Assembly: GCA_973895155.1 (NCBI GenBank)
Contig: OZ316897.1
Coordinates: 18,228,001 to 18,292,000 of the forward strand
Direction: 5' to 3'
DNA length: 64,000 nucleotides
Origin: Marsupella aquatica
Taxonomy: Eukaryota > Marchantiophyta
Positions 11,400 to 23,500 of this stretch are shown piece by piece (the stretch's first letter is position 1; each line of letters starts with the position of its first letter). The notes under the pieces were generated by a model. That model was given only the letters and a program-made list of their open reading frames with translations, was not told the DNA's origin and ran no database searches. A program made the translations under genes and the position numbers.

Positions 11400-13329
11400 T
11401 CATGTCCTAACGTCAAAAGAAGCCGGCGTTCTAATTTAGGAGTTACGTGTGTCAATGCTGTAGGTACCCAACCTCGCTAGTCACCGATCTTTCTATACAC
11501 AAGATGTAGCCAATTAGGAAAGGCCTTCTCAGACTGTGCTGGCATGGACAAAATTGCAGATCCATTGCCTTGCACCATAGGCTTCATACACGCCTGCTGT
11601 TGTGTCTGGCCAGTATCTGGCACCACTTTTGCATAACAAGTCCACCAATTGAAATGACCAGCATGACTTGGGTTCTGGTTTGGGGACCACTTTAGTATAT
11701 CATATTATTTGGGGACTATACTAAGAGACTAAGTTTGAAATCCCATGAGCGAAAGACATACAGTAAAATGACTTTTTAAGGTGACATCTCACCCCGCTTC
11801 TCACCATAAAAAAACAGTTGGTAGTGTACAAAAGGTAACCCATCCGGGAACCCACCCCACCCCCTCTAGGTTACCATGGTGTCCAGGGGATCATGGGTTA
11901 CCCTATACTTCACTGCAGTTACCGGGGAGAAGGTCTAGGCAAAGCATTGCCAGCCACCGTTTTCTTTAGTGGCAAAGATCCTCCAAATATCACTTTTGAC
12001 CCCCTTTTGGCTGATATTTGGCATTGTTTTGTTTTGTCTCATTAGCCAGTTTCCTACCAAATCACAGGTCCATTTAGCCACAACCGCAGTTATCTCGATT
12101 GTTTGGCCCTTTTTGCGACCCTGACATTGGATCTCAATTTCCTGCCTTCCCCTGATCTTCCATCCACATGTTTTCCATGGGGCGAAGCGGATCCCGCAAG
12201 GGTCGGCCCCCGAGCCGTAGGTGTGTTTCAGTAATTTACTGAGGACCTTCCTATTCGTCGAATTTTCTGTAATAGACGTCATGATTTAAAGGGAATTCCA
12301 TCTGTGAAGGTTCCATCCTGCTGTTCCATGGGAATTTGGACTTCCTTCGTACGAGTCAATAACATTCAGGTTTGAAGAACGGCAGTTCTTCGACAAATTA
12401 ATTGCACTGCATGGCTAAGGCAAGAACAAAAGATTGCCTCACTTCAGTCTTTTGAGGAGGAGTCGATGTAAAACTACTCAAATAAATGTGATACCGAGGT
12501 TACAGAGGTCGTTTCAAATCTTCTGAGTTCGCTGAACTCGTTTTGTGCTTGTCGAATGCTTCAGCTCGGTGTGCATCGCTTTGCTGTCGTTTGCTCTACG
12601 GCATGCCCCTCCACCCTGTTTCACCAAACGGTAGAGAGAAGAATCAAACCAAACCAATACTTCTTATGCTCGTGCTTAAGCTGGTGACCCTCCTTATTCT
12701 ATGGAATTGAATCGAGTTTAGTTTTGGTTAATTGAACAGATCGCACTGTATCCGAGGTGCTTAAGCCTCTTTGTTCTATTCTTATGCCCTAAGTTCTCTC
12801 CGATTTGCATGGCAATTACGTCTGATGTCGCTTAGGCGTCACAACAAGTATCAATCGATAGCAGATGCCAGAATGGTTTCCAATCTACTGTCGATTCAAT
12901 GATCGGGTATGCACACGTAGCACTATGCGCATACCTGGGGATTATTCGAATTTTCTGTCCTAACTAGTAGAGTTCCTGAGTCATTTCTGGTTGTGGGTCA
13001 GACCATCCTAGTTCTTGCTGATGCTTTTGTCGTACAAAGGTAACTCCAGTCCACGAGTTCAAATCAAGATTGGTGCACTCTAGACTCAAAATACATATTC
13101 TGTTTCGAGTAGACTGGGGTTTACTTCTTCAAATTCCATACGTGGTAAGCCTGCGTCCTGCTTGATAACTCTTCGGTTGATTACTTTTGTTCTTCTTGCC
13201 TTTATTTTCTTCCTCCTAATCACTTTGTTTCCGTATATAACGAGCTGAAAACTGACCCCCTGCCGGCGTGCTAGTAATCTTCTATTCTTTGATCCTGTGT
13301 CTCGCCTTCCCATCCTGGTCTAAGATATT
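11400..13329. other. No recognised feature
   Basis: No conserved reading frame, transposon terminus or RNA gene was recognised. A 115-codon minus-strand frame at 11935-12282 has no recognisable motif and no second copy to test it against. Confidence 0.4.
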
Positions 13330-14208
13330 TCCCAGCTTGACCTCTTCATTAATTGAAACGAACCCGTGAGTAACTAACTACAGGTGTTGCAGTCGTTGGT
13401 CTTCTTTCCTCGTCTCGTGTAGCGTAGTCTGCTTCCTGTACACTCTTAGTGGCTCCAATATATGTTCAAGAACTCCGAATGGGATTACTTCAAGAAATGA
13501 ATTATTTTTATTCGCTTCCCAACTCCGCTAATTGGTCTCTTTTGTCACCACCTAGCCACCCTGTTGCTATTGTGTTCTAGGAAACACAAAATCCGTTTTT
13601 GCTCTTCTCATCCTTGAGGAGTGACTGCAGGCTCGTACCGTGCCATGACCGTTTTGAGGATATGTTATTGATTGATCAGATACTTGTCCGCAACCAGAAT
13701 ATTCTCCTTGATATATTGATGGATAGATCTAATTGGCACTTGATGTTGTGATATGTTTGTGTCTCTTGTTGTTGGACTCATGGGATGCATACATCCTAGG
13801 GTCACATTTGGCATTAGGCAATGTCATCGGAGGGCTGGGAGACAGCAAGAGGAGCTAATTGGTAATTGCAATGTTGATTACGGCACACAGATTTTTGTGA
13901 GGGAATGCTGGTTCGTGCAGATTGCATGGAATTTATGGCCGGGAGGTGACAGCCCAGTGCAGAATCAGGACTATCCTTAGTATGTTATCTTCTGATTAAT
14001 TTGAGGCGTTTCAGGAGTGAGAGACTGCAGACATTGAAATATTCTGGTTACACGAACGAGGACCAGGGAGAGTCCCCAACCTTTGCATTGAATTGGATTT
14101 GCAACCCCGTCAAAATTGGCGTCGCTAAGTGGCAAAATAAAGCAAGTTGTGATTCAATTCGAAATCAGCCTGCAAGATTGGACAAGAGCGACTACAAGAC
14201 TACTAGGC
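13330..14208. repeat. Duplicated block, second copy at about 56.0-57.0 kb
   Basis: It aligns in direct orientation with about 56025-56990, starting at CCAGCTTGACC(T/A)CTTCATTAA. There are numerous substitutions and indels, so this duplication is older than the neighbouring one at 14209-16950. No gene recognised. Confidence 0.6.
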
Positions 14209-16950
14209 TGATTGCCGCGAGCCATCTTCAGGGGAATGAGCAGAAGTGGCTGCGACCAGATGTACGGTGATGGGTATGGCATCACGTCATGAATGACAGT
14301 TTGGGGGTTCACACGGTCTTCAGAACCGGTGTGTAGCCAGGTGGTAGCGATATGGCGGCCCCCAAGGGAAGTCTGACAGGCGCTGTCCCTTTTGCATTTC
14401 AAAGTGAGCAGGAACTAAGGGAACAGATTAGCTCAGAGTTGAAAAACTTTGGTTCTTTAGATACATGCTGCCACGGCCCATTTGAACAGGTGTAGAGGTA
14501 TCGAAAAGGCCCGACAGCTTTCACAATAGGACAGTGAGTTTGAGACTTACTTGAGGTGTTAAACAAAATCTCTTTCGGGCACTATCATTGGATTGTTTGT
14601 TATTTCTTGTGCACGCACTGTCATGGAGATTATCGTAACAATCCTTCTTCTCCAGACCCCTGTTCTGACTCCACAACAGAGTTGTCACTCGTAGAGGAAA
14701 AGTTCAACCTGGGAACAGGGAGCGAGCTTGCACAAGGTTTCAATATACGCAACCATCATCTACTGAGCCTGCTGAGGTTGTTTGGTTTGGAAAGATATCC
14801 TCCTGCAAGAGTCGATTTATTTCCATTAGAGAAGATCGATAAATCTTCTTGCACAAATAATTTGTAACTTAAAATGTTTACTAGAGATTAAACTTTCTTC
14901 ATATATGTTCGAAGAAATCATTTCTTTATTCTCGAACAGGTCACCATCAGAATCAGATCCTTAAACCAGAGTGGAATCGGTTCTAGGACAAGGAGTTCGG
15001 TGTATTTTCCTTTCATAGCGCTTGGCAACTGTGTATGGCATATAGAGACGGCCTTTCCTAATTGGCTAGAACTTATGTATACATATAAGGTGTCTATCGA
15101 GGTTGGCTACATATATAGCATTGACAACGTAGCTCCTGAACTAAATCGCCAGGCCTCTTTTGACGTTAAGAATTTTCGTGTAAAGATATAACAGTCTCCT
15201 TCTCCTCAAACAAAGATTAGACAATCCTCTTGCTGAACAGACTTTCTGCTTTGGTCCCTTGAATCGAACCTAACAACATTATATTTTTGTCATTCGCTAA
15301 ACTTTGACATTCATCAAGTTGACTAATTCTCAAATTGATCAGATTCGTGTGGTGCGAGGTAAAGTCATGGTACTCCTCGAGCTCACTTTTTTCCTTGTCT
15401 TCCTGCTTCTATTGCTCTCAAGTGCTCCTTCGGGGCCCAATTGACTTCCAAATACGTGCGTTCTTGTAACCATACTATCCTGTTGCATTCACGCCTTGGT
15501 CCTTTCTGTCCATGAGACTCGAACTGGAACTGTAGAAGGACTATCTAAAAAGTACCTACCTGGACACTCCCAAGAGAACTATTGCGGACTGGCGCTGGAA
15601 GTAAGGTCATGTCAGTTTAGTAGGAACAAGATTGTTGTTTCCACTGACAAGGGCAATGAGTTGGTCGACCTTTTTGAGATCTCCATTGGTACCACCAAAA
15701 CCGAGTTTGCTAGTGTCTGTTGGATCATTTGGTTACGGAAATAAAGAAAACCTTGTGGATAGCTTCCCTTCGTCGTTATCCATGACAAGCATTGTGTATA
15801 TCCAAGGTGCTGAACTGTTTGTGTTGTAAGGAGATAATCGGTGGAGCTTCTTGGTGAGATAGCAATTACTGACCTCTGGCCCCGATATAACCACTAAACC
15901 CGCGATGGATTTTTTGCATCCGTTCTGGAGGAAGCAAACTCTGGCTGGAATGAATGATTTACCACGACACAAGATTGTGTGGAACAATTCAGCATTGGTA
16001 TTAGCAGCTCATTGTAACAAGGGACTTAAATCCCAACATCGATTGACGTTTCATCCAGTCGACTACTGTGACAATTGTGTCCAGGCCTGTGTACAAGTGC
16101 TGCCAAATTGTACAAATTGATTCGCAAAGATTGGACAACAAATGTTGAACTTGTTAAAGCAGGGATTACTTAGATTGATTAACACGGTGCCTTGAGCAAG
16201 AGACTTTTCAAGTTGCATAAAACAGAATTATGAAGATAGATTTAGATGGGATCCTGGACATTTCTCTTTTCCACCCCAAGAAGTTGGGTGGTCCAACTTA
16301 TCCAAGCGTCTCCCGTCTCTGTATATCGTTGGGGCTGTGTCAGATGCATGATCTATTAGCCAAAACGGTACAAAGGAATCGGAGACTATCGTAAGTTGAA
16401 CGATGGTTATCATAATATAGTATAGAAATTAAATGATGAGGGAGCCTAGATAGTCAACGTTTGGGATCGATGTGGTTGATCATTTTTTTAAGCAAGAGTG
16501 CGAACTGAAGTGCGGAGCTTCAGGTTACAGATCTGAATAACAATGCATTGCCGCTTTATGGGTGTCACTTGTGCACATGGTGTTACCTCAGAAGAACTGG
16601 ATGAATGATTATTAGAGAGTAATTAAAATGATAAGTGGGTTCAACACTTGCCGTCGTTGAAATTCATTTTACATCGTTCTCACGTTCAGAGCGTTGTTTT
16701 CATTACATGAGAGATTGACTCTGGCGTCGAGTCATTGCACTGGACGTATATTAATTGGGAACCATCGTTCGTGCTAAGGATCGCCTAGTGGACGATACTG
16801 ATTTATCATAGAAAGGCAACTGAATCGGAGCCTTGAGTCTCTCTGTGAGACTTTCAACTCGTTTAATTCGCTTTGCCTGTTAGTTTGAGGTGTGAAATTG
16901 GAGGAAAGAGTCTGTCACGCATGATGCCACACGAACACGTCGTCTTTCAG
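14209..16950. repeat. Recent 2.7-kb duplication, second copy at 60.38-63.12 kb
   Basis: The two copies are nearly identical from GATTGCCGCGAGCCATCTTC (14209 and 60381) to the region after the exon-like piece at 16246. Differences are mainly single bases and 1-12-bp indels. Several stretches look like decayed exons of an unknown gene: about 15496-15700, 15632-15829, 15905-16120 and 16246-16390. Their frames are disrupted differently in the two copies: 61797-62018 stays open where 15632-15829 needs a frame change. I do not recognise the protein. Confidence 0.75.
16246..16390 (+). pseudogene. Exon-like piece of an unknown gene, copy 1
   Basis: A TTTAG acceptor is followed by an open stretch encoding ILDISLFHPKKLGGPTYPSV and more, then a GTAAGT donor. 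The same segment is at 37665-37806 and 62421-62562. Relative to those copies this one has an in-frame 3-nt insertion (ATGCATGAT). Downstream, the stretch encoding GVTCAHGVTSEELDE ends in TGA here and at 62.8 kb, where the 37.9-kb copy has TGG. The frame and splice sites look like a real exon, but the family is unknown. Confidence 0.45.
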
Positions 16951-17219
16951 CAGCAATCAAGACTTGCCTTACTTGGTCAATTTCCCCTTCGATCGATTGG
17001 GCCACCTTGATCAGTTTCCTTTTCGATCATTTGCGACCAATCTTCTCGATCAATTTCCCGTTCAACTTTTCTCAGCAATTGAACATAAGTGATCAATTAC
17101 AACGGCCCTTTTGGACACCAGGACGTGAATTACCGTGTAATGATGTAACATTGTCCTGCTCGAACAAAGATGAGATGACGTCTTTTGTGCAAATCACGTT
17201 TGATCGTTTAAATAAAACT

Positions 17220-18970
17220 TAGCTCCTTTCTATACTGTCATTTGCTGTATTTTAAAGCTCGGGAAGTTGAAATTCTAAGCTGCTGCTGATGTCATGGCCA
17301 GTGCGTGTTGAATTTGTCCCCGTGTCACAAGACAAGTATCCTTCATCGGACAGTGCGATTCATTGCTGGGATGGGGGACTGCTCGATCGCTCCACTGCAG
17401 TCTCAGTTTGAATGCTGGGGTTGCTGATCTAAGAGATATCCTTGTCGACGAGCTAAGGGGAACCCTGGTCTCCTCCATTCTTTGAATCATGTTGGACTTT
17501 CGAATGTAGTGGCGGCAATCAAGAAAACAGTTGCGAACTGTTAAAGAGTGCAACGATGCTCAAGGATAATTACACATCTGGGTTTCTGCGATTGTGATGC
17601 CGCGTCACAACTCAGCCGTTGATGGTCACCTTTGTATTTGAAATATAAAAATTGCTTGAATGACTTGGTCTTCTGCACGGACGTATCGCAGGTAAAGCCA
17701 ATGATATAGACCAACGCTTCAGAAACCGGAATTTCCCCGAATTGTTAGCTTGTCAAGAATGAAAACTAAAAATCGAAGTATCTGTACAACTGGTAATTCG
17801 AGTTGTACCTAGCTACAGTGCGCAACGTTTTCGTCGTGGAATTGTGCACAGTTTGTTTTAGTTTCCTCACTCTAGATAAGCATTCAAGACATTGTGGGCT
17901 ATGAGACGCCACCCAGAACTAGAGCTTCTATTCCAAGTTTGAGCTACTACTATTTTTGTTGTTTTTCTCCGCTTTTCACAATTCAAGATTAACCCAATGA
18001 AATTTCATGCAAATTGAAGCTTTACTTGGTAAAGAGACAAGTAAAGAAAATCTCAAAATGCCCTGCAAAGCCTTATAAGATGGGCATTCCCTTCCACAAA
18101 GTATAGAGAAAAACCTTGAAGAGACTTAAATGAACCTACGTTCACGAATCTGTAATCCATTGTTTAGTGGGTGGTTCAATTTCCAGAGAAATAAAAGGTC
18201 TACACTTTCAGACAAAAAAGAATGACGACGTCCGGTTTGTCACAGCCAGGGCATACCGAGTAAATAAAGAACATAGCTAATGAGAACTTGTTATTGATTT
18301 TTGACACGTCGTTACCACCTGAGCACGGCAATGAAAGATAGAACCAGGAAAGCTGTAATTTATTTAATCGAGTACACTAAGTCAGTTCAAAAAGACATCT
18401 GCTTATCCTGAAACCTCGTTTAATTGTCATTGATTGCTCCCCTCTCCTGCATAGGAAATAAGAGTTTTAAACTTCGACCGGACAATTAAAAACTTGAAGT
18501 ACCCTGGCTCTGAAAGTACATCCAGTGCCGATCCCTGTCCACTATATTTAAGCTTGTCCATGACCTGTCACTGCAATTTCTGGCGCGGTCTGTACAATTA
18601 TTTCCCAGGTTGATGATGTAGTTCATCCCAGCTGGACACCAATGCTTGAACCGTACTGTAGGAAGACAGTCCGTTGGGGAGGTTCACGAGGTTTGTGGAC
18701 AGTTTGGTCAACAGGAATTTGCCTTGCAGCCCTTACCTGCTCACTTGGAGTCGATCAAAAATCCACTTTCACTCGGATCGGAAGGCAAAACGAAGCCATT
18801 TCTCTCTCAGTCTCTGTGTGGGGAGCGAAACCATTAGAGAGTCCTCGGGACACTCTCCAAAATAATGGAAACCGAACGCTACTTGTTTCCGTCTGGACTC
18901 GTTATTTGGCTAGCTGCAAGCAGAAATTTTAAGTTCAGAAGCTGATTGTCTTCTGAGATTGTACACACGC
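17220..18970. other. Diverged patches related to 57.6-58.7 kb; no gene recognised
   Basis: Patches at about 17267-17560, 17700-17890 and 18590-18790 resemble 57630-57800, 58165-58380 and 58550-58740 respectively, so the region shares ancestry with the right-hand mosaic. Reading frames in these patches are broken differently in each copy. I recognise no gene. Confidence 0.5.
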
Positions 18971-20470
18971 ATAAAATAGGACGGGAAACGAGATATAGAG
19001 ACTGTTGATGAAGTTTATTTACACCGAGGGTCCAATGTATTCCCCTTGGTACAGCCAAGTTTAGTCTCTTGGTAAGATCCCCTTCTGAATGGAGCCGAGC
19101 TAGTACATACAACTTACGACACTGTCACAACCACCATTGCGTTCACAGATAATAATTCTCTTCATAATCACGAGTGGCCCGAGTCGCAGCCGAAACACTC
19201 GTTCCAGTCGACGTTTTGCTCTTACACAAGATCCGATCAATGCTATGTGGTTCATACGACACTTGACACGCTGAATTGTGTTTGTTAGGCCTAAAGTCTC
19301 GAGCTGGTTGGTGAGTTTGATCGATTGCTCAACCGCTTCTTATGTGTGAAATTTTTCTCGAGTGTCAAGGGTCCGTTGCTTCTGCTGACTTTTCTTTTTG
19401 ACATCTTTTATTCTACCGACGTCACATGTACGACTTGCCCCGCTGTGATATTTGAGATTTTTCTGGCTAGCTGTTGATTATGATCCGTCTTGTGGGCGAC
19501 AGGAGGCTGTTGGCGACTTGCAGGCAAAGGCGAAGCGTTTCGATTTGGAAGTGACGGGCTCCAGCTTACATGATCGGAGCCTACGCTCAAAGAGAGCAAC
19601 AGACTGATCAGGAGTTAATCTTTCAGGTGAGAGTCATCATTCATGTTACCGATCCTGGCAATTGACAGAGGTAGTGATTCCACGATCGACCGTCATCTAG
19701 GGTAACTAGAGGACTTGGTCCTGGAGTTTAGCTAGACAGATTCCATTCGGCACTTGTCATCCCCACAAGACAAAGAAGATTGTGGAATACTTCCGAAGCT
19801 TTGCCGGCCAGATCGAGCTCCCCGAGTCCTGTTTAATAGAGACCCCCATAGTCACTGTTTATTCCTATCACTCGAAGATATTGCTGTTGTTTGGTAGTTG
19901 TTCCATCCATTTCATCCGTGTCTCGCTTGGGAATCCATGTCCGATCAGCTTCGATTTGTGATGACGTTCATGTACTTGCGACCAATGCAATTGCTGCTTT
20001 GGACACTGAAATTGGTCATGGCCAAATGTTTCACTTGGTGATCATTATTCAAAATATTGATCTGCTTGAACTGAGCAGGAGGTGCTTTGTGTTCCAAACA
20101 TTGATCACAGTTTCGATTCTAGACGATAGAAAGTGCTCGCTAACCAGTACATTGCTAAGTAACAGTTCTGTTCTTGTTCCTCAATACGTCAAGTACTCAG
20201 AATTAATCGTGCTGGGATACCACTGTTGTTTCTGCACGAAATTTCATCATCCATGGAACTATGTTGCTTCAACATGCGATAGAAACACACTCCAAGCAAC
20301 AAAAAGGTAGTACTGTAGATCCACTGGAAGGTGTACGTGCGTCGTTGCTCTATGAAAACGTGTGATGCGTACTGATTTCTGCAAATTGAGTCCGGCGCAG
20401 GACGCTGAAATTTGGAAGGGAGTCTCTTCGTGCTGGCTTCTGCTCTATACCAGTTCGAAACCGGTTCAAG
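18971..20470. repeat. Upstream region of Roco copy B
   Basis: It is homologous to 69-1609 upstream of copy A. It lies directly before the intact Roco gene and should contain its promoter and 5' leader. No clear TATA box or other element stood out enough to annotate. Confidence 0.6.
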
Positions 20471-20547
20471 ATGGCCGCAAGCAGTAGCGACTGGGATGAA
20501 ACCGGGTTCAAGATGGCCGCAAGTAGTAGCGACTGGGATGAAGCCGT
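20464..20547 (+). repeat. 42-bp tandem duplication at the Roco B start
   Basis: Two 42-bp units each contain an ATG followed by codons for AASSSDWDE, so the gene has two in-frame starts, at 20471 and 20513. Copy A has only one unit (ATG at 1610). The duplication adds 14 residues, or leaves the second ATG as the true start. Confidence 0.85.
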
Positions 20548-23500
20548 GGCCTATTGGAGCGGAGTCGGAGAGCTGGGCATGGAGGCTGCACTTCGTGGAG
20601 CAGGATGTTCAGAACAGAGTATTGTTGATACGCTGAGTGAGGTCAAAAGCAGTGAAGATATCTTCCCCGGGGTGTTCCTACTGTCAAAGTTGAATAGCCT
20701 GACAACTCCTGAGTCGGCGAGAGCTGTGGTTCTTGCTACGATCGGTCGCGACATTTCACGTAACAAGCATGTCTTCTCCAGTAGAGAAGACGTTCGGGCT
20801 ATGACCGTGAACGAGGCTGCTGCTCTTTGTGTGAACTTGTGTTCCAACACCAATATTACAGATCTTATCTTAGACAACATGAAAGTGTTTGGTACAGTCA
20901 AGGGGTGCGGGCTCTTGGCCCATGCCTTGGCAACCAATTCGTCTTTGCGCGCTCTTTCCTTGAAACGGGTCGACATGGGAAGTGCTGGTGTGAGATGCCT
21001 ACTGCATGGGCTAAAGTCAAACAAGACTCTCGAAAGACTCGATCTCTCCAGCAACCCCCTGCTGGATGAAGGAATCTCGTGTGTAGCTGAATTTCTGATC
21101 AATAACGCTACAATCGAGGGTTTGGTCATTGTATACACTAATATGTCTCTAGAAGGCGCAAAACAGATGTCCTCGGCCTTGGCGAGCAACTCTACATTGA
21201 GGGTGTTATTTGTTGGAGTTGAAGCTATTGGGAGAGAAGGAATGAAGATGTTACTGCAGCCACTATCCCCGGACATGGGGCAAGATGAACCGAATGCCAA
21301 CAGCCCGCAGAACACATCTTTGGAACATTTGTACTTATATGACCCAAATCGGGAGTGTGTGGAGTCCGTGACACATATGATCAAAACAAACAAGTCCCTG
21401 CGCACTTTAGGACTTCAAACAACAGACAAGGGCAAGACCTGCTTGGCGCCATTCCTGCCTACAGATTGGAAGGAGACAATTATTCCCGCCCTAAAAGCAA
21501 ATAGTACCCTCACGAACCTCGACTTGTTTGGATGTTACGGGGTGATTGGAGAAGACGTCTATGAGTCTCTGCTGGATCTGCTCCAAAACAGCGATACCGG
21601 ATTAGAAACGATCATTCTTGGCCAAACTGGTTTGGAATCCAAGCAGGGACAAATCAACGAAGAGCTTAGGATCAACAAGGAGTATCGATCTCGGCTCAAG
21701 GGTCAACCCCAAACGCCAGTTACTTCTGGTCGTATCGTATTGTGCGGATATGGTTTTGCAGGTTCGCCGTTTACTCTTCCTTAATTAACTTATGAATTCT
21801 TCACTGTGAGCTTGGACTTACTCTCAACTCTCAATCCTAAAATTAAACTACTTAATTAAGTTATGAATTCTTCACTGTGAGCTTGGACTTACTCTCAATT
21901 CTCAATCCTAAAATGAAACTGCTTGTGGAGCTGTGTGAGTACGTACATGTAAGTGATAAGTCTAGAAGTATGTAGAAAACGTTTAGATTGTATTGAACCA
22001 GTGTGTATGTATTGGTTGTTAGAGATCCAACCACAAGTTCATCAGTAAGAGTGGTTGCATTGTGCTCCTTATATGTCCACAGTCATCTTTGCTTTGCCAA
22101 CCCAACATGGTTTTACATTGCTTATAATCACTATTTAACCTATTCATTAAAAATGAATTATTAACATTTGGGCAATATAAAGTGTACTTTTGGCTCAAAA
22201 AACTGTACATTTTGACAAGAAACAAAAATCATGACCATTACACATACCACCATGTTCACACTTTGTAAATGAACTAGGACTAGATCATTTCTAGTAAAGA
22301 TACTATTTATTCTTAAATTTACAAATGACTATTTAGGTGTAGAATATTGCACTACAATTGTACAATTTAGTGTTAACAAATGTACATTTAAAGATCACAA
22401 AGTGAACATTTAGAGATCCAAAAATGAATATCTAGAGGCCTAAAAGTGAGCAAAATAAAACACACAACTTTTAATAATAGAGTGAAATAGAATTGAAACT
22501 TATGTGCTGAATGTGGTGTAACGCTAGGTCTGTTGGTTTAAATGGCAGGAAAAACAGAAATTTCCAAGACCATGCAGCGCATAGAGATTGGCACTTCCTA
22601 CACTCACCCGGTCAAAATGTTGTGGAAGGGACTGATGCAATCTTACCCTTCTCTTCAACGAATCTTGCTTGGGAGCGATGCACACAAAGAGTTGACAGCC
22701 CGAACCAGAGGATTTCAGGTAGTAGTTCTTGAGAAACAGCCATATTTAAAGTCCATTTGGGACTTTGCTGGGCAAAAGGAGTATTATGCCCTTCATGACT
22801 ACGTGTTCCCTGATGTCAAGAATTCAGTTTTTTTGTACATCTGTAGTTGCCGAGATCCTCCAGGTGATGCAGATCCAAAAGGTAAAATTAAACATGAAAG
22901 CGCCATAAGAGGTGAGTGTGAGTACTGGATGAGATTTCTGGCATCTAATTCCAAGCAACATGGAGGGACTCAATTGCCTCGAGTGAGATTTGTCCTAACG
23001 AAGACAGATACCCTCCAGTCACCAGGGCAATTTACTCCCAGAGCAAAGCGTGTGGTGCGTAAGTTGAAAAATGTGTTCAAGGATGTCCTCGATTTAAGTG
23101 ACGAAGTTGAGGTTGTGAATGCTCATTCTGCTGGAGATGTGCAGCGCCTGCTCACTGCAAGTAGTAGCAACTTGAAAGAGATCTTGGCACAGCAAACAGA
23201 ATATGTAGTGTGTGAGCAAGTTCGTGATCTTTTGCAGGGCTGGTCCAAGAAAAACCCCCTGAAACCTGTTCTAAACCTTGAGGAATATTACGAGTTGTGT
23301 AGAAAAGACCTAGTAGAATTTGATAAGCTATCAGAGGAGGGCTGGAAGATTGTCTTGGCTTATCTGAATGATTTAGGAGAAATCATATTTTCCAAGAAAA
23401 CTGATTTCATTGTAACCAACCCCAGTTGGTTTGGGATAGATGTTCTGGGTTCATTGATAAATGCATTCAAAGGAACAGACCAGCCCCAATTAGATGCTTC

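Noticed and set aside
20551-21405. 284-codon minus-strand frame inside Roco B exon 1
   Set aside because: It is an antisense shadow of the LRR coding frame; copy A breaks the frame at several places.
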